A DNA stretch of 64,000 nt, taken from contig SFOX01000001.1 of NCBI GenBank assembly GCA_004552305.1, forward strand, positions 1 to 64,000, given 5' to 3'. The stretch's first letter is position 1. The number at the start of each line of letters is the position of its first letter. This document shows, piece by piece, positions 40,819 to 48,784 of the stretch. This DNA is from Subdoligranulum variabile. Lineage in GTDB: Bacteria > Bacillota > Clostridia > Oscillospirales > Ruminococcaceae. Both the position numbers and the translations under genes were made by a program. Under the pieces are notes generated by a model. That model made no database searches. It was not told the DNA's origin and saw only the letters and a list, made by a program, of their open reading frames with translations.

Positions 40819-41568
40819 ATGATTGATTTTGAACACGTCTCCAAGACATACGAAACCCACAATTCCGAGAATTTGGCGCTTGACGATATCAACATACATA
40901 TTGACGAGGGCGAATTCGTCTTTATCTTAGGACATTCCGGTGCCGGCAAATCCACCTTTCTGAAATTGATGCAGATGGAGGAGTGCCCCACCAAGGGCAA
41001 GGTCTTTATCAACGGGCAGGATCTCACCAAAATCAAGCGCCGCAAGGTGCCGTATCTGCGCCGCCAGATGGGCGTGGTGTTTCAGGACTTCCGACTGATT
41101 CCCACCATGACCGTATACGAGAACGTGGCCTTCGCTATGCGCGTGACCAACATCTCCACCAAAAAAATCAAAGCGCGCGTGCCGTTTGCGCTCTCCCTTG
41201 TCGGGTTGGAGGACAAGCTGGATCGCCTGCCGGACGAGCTTTCGGGCGGCGAGCAGCAGCGCGTGGCAGTGGCCCGCGCCTTGGCACACGGTCCCAAGCT
41301 GATTATTGCGGACGAGCCGACCGGCAACATCGACCCCGAAATGTCGATGGATATCATGCAGCTGTTCGAGGCCATCAACAAGGTCAACATCACCGTTGTG
41401 GTCGTCACCCACGAGCATGAACTGGTACATAAGCTCGCCGCCAAGTACAACAACCGCATCATCACCCTGTCCGACGGTATGGTCGCTTCCGACACGGCGC
41501 ATCCCGAAGTTGCCAAGGAATACGCTGCCCGTATGGCGCAGCGCGAGCAGGACGATTGGGAAGAGTAA
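40819..41568 (+). CDS. ftsE: Cell-division ABC ATPase FtsE
   Basis: 249 residues. Walker A GHSGAGKSTFLKLM, Q-loop MGVVFQDFRLIPTMTVYENV, signature LSGGEQQRVAVARAL and Walker B LIIADEPTGNID are intact. The EN-A and DFRL features are typical of FtsE. It forms a complex with FtsX that activates peptidoglycan hydrolases outside the cell rather than transporting a substrate. The ATG at 40819 follows AGGAG. It is the first gene of an operon with ftsX, an M23 protein, a 34-residue peptide, ctpA and rsmA. Confidence 0.96.
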   Translation: MIDFEHVSKTYETHNSENLALDDINIHIDEGEFVFILGHSGAGKSTFLKLMQMEECPTKGKVFINGQDLTKIKRRKVPYLRRQMGVVFQDFRLIPTMTVYENVAFAMRVTNISTKKIKARVPFALSLVGLEDKLDRLPDELSGGEQQRVAVARALAHGPKLIIADEPTGNIDPEMSMDIMQLFEAINKVNITVVVVTHEHELVHKLAAKYNNRIITLSDGMVASDTAHPEVAKEYAARMAQREQDDWEE

Positions 41569-41583
41569 CCGGGAGGGGATATT

Positions 41584-42489
41584 ATGCGTTTTTCCAGCTT
41601 TACCTATCTGGTGGGGCAGGGGCTTCACAACCTGCGTGCCAACCGCCTTATGACCTTCGCCTCCATGGGCGTGCTGAGCGTCTGTATGCTGCTGATCGGT
41701 GCCGCCTATCTGCTGGGCGTCAACGTGGACGCCATGGTCGATTACATCGGCAACCAGAACGAAACGGTTGTCTATATGGACCTTAACGCCAGCGAGGAGC
41801 AGCTGGCTGCCGCCGATGCCGCCATCCGCAGCACCGACCACGTCACCGGCGTGACCTATGTTTCGCCGCAGGACGTGCTGAATATCTACAGCGATATGCT
41901 CAAGGACTACACCAACCTGCAGCAGGCGTTCGCCAACGACAACCCCTTTTACCCCAACTACCGCGTCGTTGTGGACAGCCCCGACAATATTGCCCCCGTG
42001 CGCACCCAGCTGATGCAGATCGATGGGGTGTATCAGGTCAACGCCCCCTTGGATATGGCAAATATGTTTGTATCCCTGCAAAAGGTGGTCAGCTACGCCA
42101 GCTACACGGTGGTTTTGATTCTTGCCATCGTCAGCATCGTGGTCATCAACAATACTATTAAAATCACCGTCTTTAACCGCCGCAAGGAAATCGGCATTAT
42201 GAAGCTGGTGGGCGCCACCAACGGCTTTATTCGGTTCCCGTTCTTTGTCGAGGGCGTTGCCTCCGGCTTGCTTTCGGCTGCCATTGCCTCCGGCGTTATC
42301 TGCGGCGCTTACTATGCGCTGACCCGCTGGTATGCCGAAAACCCGTCCAACCTGTCGCAGATGCTGGGCGGGCAGCTGGTTCCGCTGGCGGACGTCTGGT
42401 ATTACATCGTTGTCGGCTTTGCCCTGCTGGGCTTTGTCCTGTGCGGCATCGGCACCGCCACCAGCATCCGCAAGCATCTGAACGTTTAA
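41584..42489 (+). CDS. ftsX: Cell-division protein FtsX
   Basis: 301 residues. A membrane helix near residue 25 is followed by an extracellular loop (about 50-170) that would contact the M23 protein encoded next. Three more helices follow (VVLILAIVSIVVINNTIKITVFNRRKEIGIMKLVGAT and the last 60 residues). The RKEIGIMKLVGAT segment is the FtsX/MacB family signature. It transmits ATP hydrolysis by FtsE across the membrane. GGGAGGGG precedes the start, 15 bases after ftsE. Confidence 0.96.
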   Translation: MRFSSFTYLVGQGLHNLRANRLMTFASMGVLSVCMLLIGAAYLLGVNVDAMVDYIGNQNETVVYMDLNASEEQLAAADAAIRSTDHVTGVTYVSPQDVLNIYSDMLKDYTNLQQAFANDNPFYPNYRVVVDSPDNIAPVRTQLMQIDGVYQVNAPLDMANMFVSLQKVVSYASYTVVLILAIVSIVVINNTIKITVFNRRKEIGIMKLVGATNGFIRFPFFVEGVASGLLSAAIASGVICGAYYALTRWYAENPSNLSQMLGGQLVPLADVWYYIVVGFALLGFVLCGIGTATSIRKHLNV

Positions 42490-42503
42490 GAGGTTCTGAC
42501 ACT

Positions 42504-43712
42504 ATGCAATTTTCACCCCGCAAAAAAAGGCTGCTTTCCGGGCTTTTGGCAGTCTGCCTTACCGTTACGGCGACATTTTCCTACCTGCCGCCCGTCAGCG
42601 CCGCCAATACCAATCAGGTGCGTCAGGAGCTGGCAGCCCTGCAGCAAAAGCTGAACACCATCAACCAGCAGCTCAAGGATGCACAGTCCAACACTGCCAA
42701 TGCAGCGGCCATCAAAAAGCAGCTGGAGCAGCAAAAAGCCACTATTTTGGATCAGATCAACCTGATTGCCGGGCAGATTGGCGAACTGGACAATGAGATA
42801 CATAACAAAGAGGATGAGATCACCGTCAAGGAAGAGGAGCTTGCCGCCAAGCAGGCGGAGTTTGACCAGCGCTGGTCGGATTTCAAGGAGCGCATGGGCG
42901 CTATGCAGATGCTCAACGACGGCGGTTCTATCGCCCTGCTTTCCAGCGCCACCAACCTGTATCAGCTTTTGACCTTTGCCCAGACGCTGGAGCAGATTAC
43001 CGCCAAGGATCAGGCGATCTGCCAGCAGCTGGAGGACGAACACACCGCGCTGGAACAGCAAAAGGCGGATTTAGAGCAAGCCAAGGCCGATCTGGAAGCC
43101 GCCCGCGCCTCCATGCAGGAGCAGCAGGACGCGCTGCAGCAGAAAAAGAATGAGCTGCAGGGCAGCATCCAGCAGGCGAACGAGGATCTGACCGAGGCAC
43201 AGGCCGCCGAGGCTGCCGCTAAGGAAGCGCAAATCGAGATGAACAAGCTGGTGGACGCCAAGGCTGCCGAGTTGGACGCCATACTGAACGCCGCCAACAA
43301 GCAGTACGGCAACGCCTCCATTACCTGCTCGCTGAACTTCGGTCCGCCGCTTGCCACCTACAAGTACGTTTCCTGCTATTTCGGCGGCAACGGACACCGC
43401 GGCACCGACTACGCTGCCCCCGGCGGCACCGACATTTACTCCATCGAAGCAGGTGTCGTGACCGCCGCCGCCTACCACTACAGCTGGGGCTATTATGTGC
43501 AGGTCTACCACGGCACCGATTCCAACGGCAACAGCTATTCCACGCTGTACGCCCATATGAACGGCACCCCCGCCGTCAGTGTCGGGCAGCCGGTCAGCCG
43601 CGGCACCATACTGGGGCACGTCGGCTCTACCGGCTATTCCACCGGCAATCACCTGCACTTGGAAATGAAGGTCAATGGTGTGCTGACCAACGTAATGAAC
43701 TACCTTTCTTAA
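42504..43712 (+). CDS. M23 murein hydrolase or hydrolase activator with coiled coil
   Basis: 402 residues. An N-terminal signal peptide (LLSGLLAVCLTVTATFSYLPPVSA) is followed by two long coiled-coil stretches (about 38-130 and 175-265), then a LytM/M23 domain (about 290-400). Zinc ligands are visible in GHRGTDYAAPGG and in HLHLEMKVNG. PcsB/EnvC-like proteins with this design are activated by FtsEX and cut or help cut septal peptidoglycan. The position directly after ftsX supports that partnership. Because the zinc residues are present, it may be catalytic itself, unlike EnvC. Confidence 0.93.
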   Translation: MQFSPRKKRLLSGLLAVCLTVTATFSYLPPVSAANTNQVRQELAALQQKLNTINQQLKDAQSNTANAAAIKKQLEQQKATILDQINLIAGQIGELDNEIHNKEDEITVKEEELAAKQAEFDQRWSDFKERMGAMQMLNDGGSIALLSSATNLYQLLTFAQTLEQITAKDQAICQQLEDEHTALEQQKADLEQAKADLEAARASMQEQQDALQQKKNELQGSIQQANEDLTEAQAAEAAAKEAQIEMNKLVDAKAAELDAILNAANKQYGNASITCSLNFGPPLATYKYVSCYFGGNGHRGTDYAAPGGTDIYSIEAGVVTAAAYHYSWGYYVQVYHGTDSNGNSYSTLYAHMNGTPAVSVGQPVSRGTILGHVGSTGYSTGNHLHLEMKVNGVLTNVMNYLS

Positions 43713-43727
43713 ACGGAGGCACCTTGT

Positions 43728-43832
43728 ATGAAGCCGCAAAAGCACAGCCTGTCGGTTCGCATTTTTTGCCTTGTTATCGCTGTATTTATGATGTTAAGCC
43801 TGCTTTCCGGCGTCATTCTGGCACTGGTATAA
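43728..43832 (+). CDS. 34-residue single-helix membrane peptide in the ftsEX operon
   Basis: 34 residues. A basic N-terminus (MKPQKHSLSVRIF) is followed by a hydrophobic helix (CLVIAVFMMLSLLSGVILALV) that reaches the C-terminus. CGGAGG sits 9 bases before the ATG, and the gene lies 15 bases after the M23 gene and 65 before ctpA, all on the same strand. The topology predicts a cytoplasmic N-terminus and one membrane span. Such peptides often modulate membrane complexes; FtsEX or the Ctp protease are the obvious candidates. I know no named family. Confidence 0.6.
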   Translation: MKPQKHSLSVRIFCLVIAVFMMLSLLSGVILALV

Positions 43833-43897
43833 AGGGGCATACCGCATCCGCAGGGCGGAAACTGTGCGGTCAAACCAAAAGTTAGGAGCTTGCCTGT

Positions 43898-45112
43898 ATG
43901 AGCAAAAAAATCAGTCTGGGTGTGGCGGCAGCGATTGCGCTGATTGCCATGGCCGTAACCTTTTCGCTGACCATGGTTGTATCCATGAATATGTTCAACA
44001 CGACGGTGTCCAGCGTCAAAAACAAAGAACGCCAGTACAACAAGCTGTCGGAAATCGACCGTTTTGTTCGTGCCAACGAATATTTTACCATCAACAACGA
44101 CACGCTGAACGATACCATCGCCGCGGGCTATGTGCTGGGCATCAGCGACAAGTACGCCCGCTACTACACCGCCAAGGCATACAGCGAAAAGCTGGCGATG
44201 GACTCCGGCAAGCTGACCGGCATCGGCGTCAGCGTTGTCAACGATCCTTCCTCCGGCTATGCGCGCATCATCCGCCTGTTTGAAAATTCTCCCGCCGATG
44301 ACGCCGAGCTGCAGGTCGGCGGCTTCATCACCGCCATCAACGGTGTTTCCACCCGCCAGTTGACCGAAACCTCCGCCATCAACTCCGCCCTGCTGGGGGA
44401 GGAGGGCACCACCACGACCATTACCTACCTGACGCCTGACCGTCAGGAGCAGACGCTGGACCTCGTACACAGCAACTACAAAACGCCCACCGTTTCCTAC
44501 CAGGTTCTGAACGAAAAGGTCGGTTATCTGCGGGTGTATTCCTTCTCCAGCACGACGGGCAGCGAGTTTAAGAGCGCCGTCGATGCCCTGATGGACAGCA
44601 ATGTCCAGACGATGGTCTTTGACCTGCGCGACAACACCGGCGAAAATCTCAATGCCGCCCTTGTTGCCGCCGACTACTGCCTGCCCTCCGGTCTGATTGC
44701 CAGCCAGCAGGGCAAGGACGGCACCGTCACCGACCTGCGTATGTCCGATGAAACCGCCCTGTCCGTACCCGCCGTCTGCCTTGTCAACGGCAGCACCGCC
44801 GGCAGTGCCGAGCTGTTTGCCAACGCCCTGCGCAAGATGGGCGGCGCCCTGTTGGTCGGCACCACGACCATCGGTAAGGGCGTTGTGATGAGCGACCCGC
44901 AGAGCTTCTCGGACGGCTCCGCCGCTGTGATCACCGTGGGCATTCTGCGGGATAACGAGGGCGAAACCTGGAATGATTTCGGTCTGACGCCCGATGTCGA
45001 TGCCACGCTGACCAGCGACGAGCAGAACTCCTACTACGATTTCACCACCGACACCGACCCCCAAATCGCCAAAGCCGTAGCTGCGGCGCAGATGCTGGCG
45101 GGCTTGGCTTGA
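43898..45112 (+). CDS. ctpA: S41 carboxyl-terminal processing protease
   Basis: 404 residues. An N-terminal membrane helix (about 6-30) anchors an extracellular PDZ domain (about 100-190, GIGVSVVNDPSSGYARIIRLFENSPADDAELQVGG). The S41 core follows, with the serine in NGSTAGSAELFANAL and the lysine in TTIGKGVV. Ctp proteases trim envelope proteins, often peptidoglycan hydrolases and their partners, which fits the neighbouring ftsEX/M23 genes. It overlaps the possible upstream starts of rsmA. Confidence 0.93.
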   Translation: MSKKISLGVAAAIALIAMAVTFSLTMVVSMNMFNTTVSSVKNKERQYNKLSEIDRFVRANEYFTINNDTLNDTIAAGYVLGISDKYARYYTAKAYSEKLAMDSGKLTGIGVSVVNDPSSGYARIIRLFENSPADDAELQVGGFITAINGVSTRQLTETSAINSALLGEEGTTTTITYLTPDRQEQTLDLVHSNYKTPTVSYQVLNEKVGYLRVYSFSSTTGSEFKSAVDALMDSNVQTMVFDLRDNTGENLNAALVAADYCLPSGLIASQQGKDGTVTDLRMSDETALSVPAVCLVNGSTAGSAELFANALRKMGGALLVGTTTIGKGVVMSDPQSFSDGSAAVITVGILRDNEGETWNDFGLTPDVDATLTSDEQNSYYDFTTDTDPQIAKAVAAAQMLAGLA

Positions 45113-45132
45113 TTCCCGAAAGGATGGTATTC

Positions 45133-45996
45133 GTGCCCAACCTTACCGATATGTCCACCATCCGCGACCTGTGTGCGCGCCACAATTTTGAACTGTCCAA
45201 GGGCTTCGGTCAAAACTTTATCATCAACCCCGGCATCTGCCCCCGCATCGCGGAGGCAGCCGGCATTACGGCGGGCTGGGGTGCGCTGGAGGTCGGTCCC
45301 GGCATCGGCGTGCTGACCGAGCAGCTCTGCAAGCGTGCCGACAAGGTCGTTTCGGTTGAGGTCGATAAGCGCCTGCCGCCGATTTTGGACGAAACCATGG
45401 CGGCGTATGACAACTTCAAGCTGGTGCTGGAGGATGTCCTCAAGGTCGATTTGCGCGCCTTACTGACCGAGGAATTCGGCGACAAGCCGGTGGCAGTCTG
45501 CGCCAACCTGCCGTATTACATCACCAGCCCCATTTTGATGCGCCTTTTGGAGGAGAAGCTGCCCATCCGCAACATTACCGTTATGGTGCAAAAGGAGGCA
45601 GCGCAGCGCCTGTGCGCCGCCCCCGGCACCCGTGAGGCCGGCGCCATCAGCTATGCGGTAGCCTATTACGCCGAGCCAAAGCTGCTGTTCAGCGTGCAGC
45701 CCGGCAGCTTTTACCCCGCCCCCAAGGTGACCAGTGCGGTCATCCGGCTGGATGTGCGCGAAACGCCGCCTGTGCAGGTTCCCAACGGGGACGAAACCGC
45801 CTTCTTTGCGTTGATCCGTGCAGCCTTTTCGCAGCGCCGCAAGACCGCCGCCAACGCCATCTCCAACGGCTTGCACCTGCCCAAAGCCGCCGTTATGCAA
45901 GCCTTGACCGACGCCGGGCTTTCCGCCACCGCCCGCCCCGAGCAGCTGACCCTGCAGGACTATTGCGCCCTGCAAAGTATGCTGGTCAACCATTGA
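45133..45996 (+). CDS. rsmA: 16S rRNA dimethyladenosine transferase
   Basis: 287 residues from a GTG at 45133 that follows GAAAGGA by 9 bases; an ATG at 45124 has no spacing. Motifs: SKGFGQNFIINPG, LEVGPGIGVLTEQL (SAM binding) and NLPYYITSPILM (catalytic). It dimethylates the two adjacent adenines in helix 45 of 16S rRNA, late in small-subunit assembly. Its start overlaps or abuts the ctpA end, so it is probably co-transcribed with the ftsEX operon, an unrelated function carried along. Confidence 0.95.
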   Translation: MPNLTDMSTIRDLCARHNFELSKGFGQNFIINPGICPRIAEAAGITAGWGALEVGPGIGVLTEQLCKRADKVVSVEVDKRLPPILDETMAAYDNFKLVLEDVLKVDLRALLTEEFGDKPVAVCANLPYYITSPILMRLLEEKLPIRNITVMVQKEAAQRLCAAPGTREAGAISYAVAYYAEPKLLFSVQPGSFYPAPKVTSAVIRLDVRETPPVQVPNGDETAFFALIRAAFSQRRKTAANAISNGLHLPKAAVMQALTDAGLSATARPEQLTLQDYCALQSMLVNH

Positions 45997-46021
45997 CAAG
46001 GCGCGGGGGATATGGTAAAAT
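45993..46021 (+). promoter_or_regulatory. tRNA-Thr promoter
   Basis: TTGACA (45993-45998, overlapping the rsmA stop codon), 17 bases, TAAAAT (46016-46021), 13 bases before the tRNA. Confidence 0.75.
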
Positions 46022-46033
46022 AATTAGGTTCCC

Positions 46034-46109
46034 GCTAGTATAGCACAATTGGCAGTGCAGCTGATTTGTAATCAGCAGGTTGCAGGTTCGATTCCTGTTA
46101 CTAGCTCCA
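46034..46109 (+). tRNA. tRNA-Thr (anticodon TGT)
   Basis: 76 bases with an encoded CCA. The acceptor stem GCTAGTA pairs with TACTAGC. The anticodon stem GCTGA/TCAGC encloses the loop TTTGTAA, anticodon TGT. The T arm is CAGGTTCGATTCCTG. The D arm has TTGGCAG. All four arms fold without mismatch problems. Confidence 0.95.
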
Positions 46110-46111
46110 AA

Positions 46112-46154
46112 AAATCCCGCCGCAGAACGATTGTAGCGTTCTGTGGCGGGATTT
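46112..46154. terminator. Strong terminator between tRNA-Thr and the MATE gene
   Basis: AAATCCCGCCGCAGAACG, 7-base loop, CGTTCTGTGGCGGGATTT, then a T-run. The mirror A-run lets it serve the convergent MATE gene too. Confidence 0.9.
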
Positions 46155-46156
46155 TT

Positions 46157-47539
46157 TTAGGCTTTTACGGCAAGTTCTTTTGCAATTTTGTTTTGCTCAA
46201 AAATCTGCACCGCGTGGCGGTAAGCAGACACAAAATAGACAATCTCCGCGGCGGCGGTAATTGCCCAAGAGCAGGGGTATAGCAGGTAGAGCGCCGGGAT
46301 GGTGTGGATGCGCGCAAAAATCGTGTACACCCAGATCACGCGGAACACGCAGGAACCCAAAACCACAATGACCGTGGGTCCCACCGTTTTGCCCAGCCCG
46401 CGCGAGGCGGCGATCGTGCAGTCCATAAATGCCGAGATGCAGTACGCCAGCGCCATCACCTGCACGCGCTTCATACCGGCATCCACAACGGCGGCTTCGG
46501 TGGTGAACAGTCCCAGAAACTGCCGCCCGAACAGCAGCAGCGCGCCGCCCAGTGCAAGCCCCAGACCGAAGGAATACGCCAAGCTGATAAAGTAGCTTTT
46601 TTTGACGCGGTCAAGCTTTCCGGCACCAAAGTTCTGGCTCATAAAGCTGGCGCACGCCATATAGAACGCTGCCATTGCATCATAGACGACCGCATCGGCG
46701 TTGGCTGCCGCCGAGTTGCCCTTGACCATCAGCGAGTCAAAGGAGTTGACGCCCGCCTGAATAAATAGGTTGGCGATGGCAAACACGGCGTTTTGCAGCC
46801 CTGCCGGCACACCCAGCAGCAGAATGCGGCGGGTGATGGATGCATCCAGCCCGATTTTGGCAAAATCCAGCGCGTAGCAGTCCTGCACTCTGGTCAGCGC
46901 ACGCAGGATCAGCACGGCGGAGACACACTGCGCAATCGTACTTGCCAGCGCCACACCCGCCACGCTCAACTGAAATACAATGACAAACAGCAGGTTCAGC
47001 GCAATGTTCAGAACGCCCGCAATGCTCAGATACACCAGCGGCTTTTTGGTTTCCCCGATCGCGCTGAACACGGCATTGCCGAAATTGTACAGCGCCAACG
47101 CCGGCATACCCAAAAAGTAGATGCGCAGGTACAGCACCGCGCCGTCCATCAAGTCCGGCTTGGTGTTCAGCAGGCGCAGCATAGCAGGGGAGCCGAACAG
47201 CCCCACCAGCAGCAGCACAACGCCCGCAGCAAGGCTGACAACCAGCCCGGAATGCACGGTTCTGTCCACATCCTTGGGGTGCTTGGCGCCGTAGTAGCGC
47301 GCCACCAGCACATTGATGCCGTTGCTCAGCCCAATCAAAAAGCCGGTAAACAGCGTGACAAAGGTGCTGGTGGAGCCCACCGCACCCAGCGCCGCCGAGC
47401 CGGCAAAGCGCCCCACAACGGCAACGTCGGACATATTGAACAAGACCTGTAACAGGTTTGACAGCGCCAGCGGCAGGCTAACCAGCAGGATCTGCCTGGG
47501 CAGATATCCCTCTGTCAGCGTTTTGGTTGCAGAACTCAT
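46157..47539 (-). CDS. MATE family efflux transporter
   Basis: 460 residues with about twelve membrane helices in two homologous halves. The N-terminal LPLALSNLLQVLFNMSDVAVVGRFAGSAALGAVGS and the matching GVPAGLQNAVFAIANLFIQAGVNSFD in the second half are the MatE repeats. It should export a drug or metabolite in exchange for Na+ or H+ at the cytoplasmic membrane. AGAGG precedes the start codon. It is a single gene with no adjacent regulator, so the substrate cannot be inferred. Confidence 0.94.
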   Translation of the reverse strand: MSSATKTLTEGYLPRQILLVSLPLALSNLLQVLFNMSDVAVVGRFAGSAALGAVGSTSTFVTLFTGFLIGLSNGINVLVARYYGAKHPKDVDRTVHSGLVVSLAAGVVLLLVGLFGSPAMLRLLNTKPDLMDGAVLYLRIYFLGMPALALYNFGNAVFSAIGETKKPLVYLSIAGVLNIALNLLFVIVFQLSVAGVALASTIAQCVSAVLILRALTRVQDCYALDFAKIGLDASITRRILLLGVPAGLQNAVFAIANLFIQAGVNSFDSLMVKGNSAAANADAVVYDAMAAFYMACASFMSQNFGAGKLDRVKKSYFISLAYSFGLGLALGGALLLFGRQFLGLFTTEAAVVDAGMKRVQVMALAYCISAFMDCTIAASRGLGKTVGPTVIVVLGSCVFRVIWVYTIFARIHTIPALYLLYPCSWAITAAAEIVYFVSAYRHAVQIFEQNKIAKELAVKA

Positions 47540-47694
47540 CGTTTGTATTTTCCTCTTTTTCCATCAACAGTGGCTTTTTATTATAACAGATTGGCGCAGA
47601 AAAAGAAAGCCATTTTCTGATTTTCGCCCTGCATTTCTTGCTGCTTTTGTTGCTGTACTGCGTACAGCCGCAGTTTGCGGGCTGTGCCGCAAAA

Positions 47695-47734
47695 ATACCC
47701 GCAGCTTACGGCTTTTGCCCCAAGCTGCGGGTAT
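47695..47734 (-). terminator. Terminator of the ABC exporter-asnA unit
   Basis: Minus strand: ATACCCGCAGCTT, 14-base loop, AAGCTGCGGGTAT, then TTTT. It lies 16 bases after the asnA stop. Confidence 0.85.
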
Positions 47735-47750
47735 CGTTTATGCGGTTCAA

Positions 47751-48761
47751 TTACAGCAGTTCGATTTGATTTTTCCGGCAGATTTCGCTGGTGGCGTCAT
47801 CCCACAGGCTGACCTGCACCTCACCGATGTGGGCTTTGCCCAGCAGCAGCATACACAGGCGGCTCTGACCGATGCCTCCGCCCATCGTCAGGGGCAGGGT
47901 GCCGTCCAGCAGCAGCTTGTGGAAGGGAAGCTCGGCACGCTCGGGGCAGCCCGCCTCCGCCAGCTGACGGCGCATAGCGTCCGCATCCACGCGGATGCCC
48001 ATACTGGACAGCTCCAGTGCGCATTCCAGTGTTTTGTGCCAGAACAAAATATCGCAGTTCAGCGTCCAATCGTCATAGTCGGGGGCGCGTCCGTCGTGCT
48101 TTTCGCCGCTTTTCAGCTTACCGCCGATCTGCATAATGCAGACCGTGCCGTGTGCGCGGGTAATGATATTTTCGCGTTCCTTGGGGGTCTTGTTGGGATA
48201 GAGATCCTCCAGCTCCTGCGATGTAAAGAAGGTTACGTCACGGTTCAGGCGGATGACCTTCAGCGCAGGGAACTTCCAGCGCAGCTCGTCAGACGTTGCG
48301 CACACAGCGTCCACGATATCGCATACAGTTTCCTGCAAAAATTCCAGCGTGCGGTTTTCCTTGGTGATCACGCGCTCCCAGTCCCACTGGTCAACGTAGA
48401 TGCTGTGCAGGTTGTCCAGCTCCTCATCGCGGCGGATGGCGTTCATATCGGTGACCAGACCCTGCCCGGGGCGGTAGCCGTACTTGTACAGGGCATAGCG
48501 CTTCCACTTGGCAAGGCTGTGAACCACCTCGGCATGGTCGTCCAGGCAGGGGACATCAAACTGCACGGGGCGCTCAACGCCGTTCAGGTCGTCGTTCAAG
48601 CCGCTGCCCTGCGGTACAAACAGGGGCGCGGTGACGCGGTTCAGGTGCAGCGCCAGACTCAGCTTTTCCTGAAAAATTGTCTTGATCAGTCCGATTGCCT
48701 TTTGGGTGTCGTACAGTCCCAGCAGACTTTTGTAATCCTGCGGTACTACAGTTTTGCTCAT
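47751..48761 (-). CDS. asnA: Aspartate-ammonia ligase (asparagine synthetase A)
   Basis: 336 residues, standard for AsnA, a class II synthetase-like enzyme. Landmarks are QEKLSLALHLNRVTAPLF, LNGVERPVQFD, VVHSLAKWKRYAL, DMNAIRRDE, VDQWDWERVI and the C-terminal TMGGGIGQSRLCMLLL. It makes asparagine from aspartate and ammonia with ATP. GGAGAGG precedes the ATG. It begins 23 bases after the second ABC-exporter gene and may share its transcript, an unusual neighbour for a biosynthetic gene. Confidence 0.97.
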   Translation of the reverse strand: MSKTVVPQDYKSLLGLYDTQKAIGLIKTIFQEKLSLALHLNRVTAPLFVPQGSGLNDDLNGVERPVQFDVPCLDDHAEVVHSLAKWKRYALYKYGYRPGQGLVTDMNAIRRDEELDNLHSIYVDQWDWERVITKENRTLEFLQETVCDIVDAVCATSDELRWKFPALKVIRLNRDVTFFTSQELEDLYPNKTPKERENIITRAHGTVCIMQIGGKLKSGEKHDGRAPDYDDWTLNCDILFWHKTLECALELSSMGIRVDADAMRRQLAEAGCPERAELPFHKLLLDGTLPLTMGGGIGQSRLCMLLLGKAHIGEVQVSLWDDATSEICRKNQIELL

Positions 48762-48784
48762 AATAACCTCTCCTTTTTCCTCTG

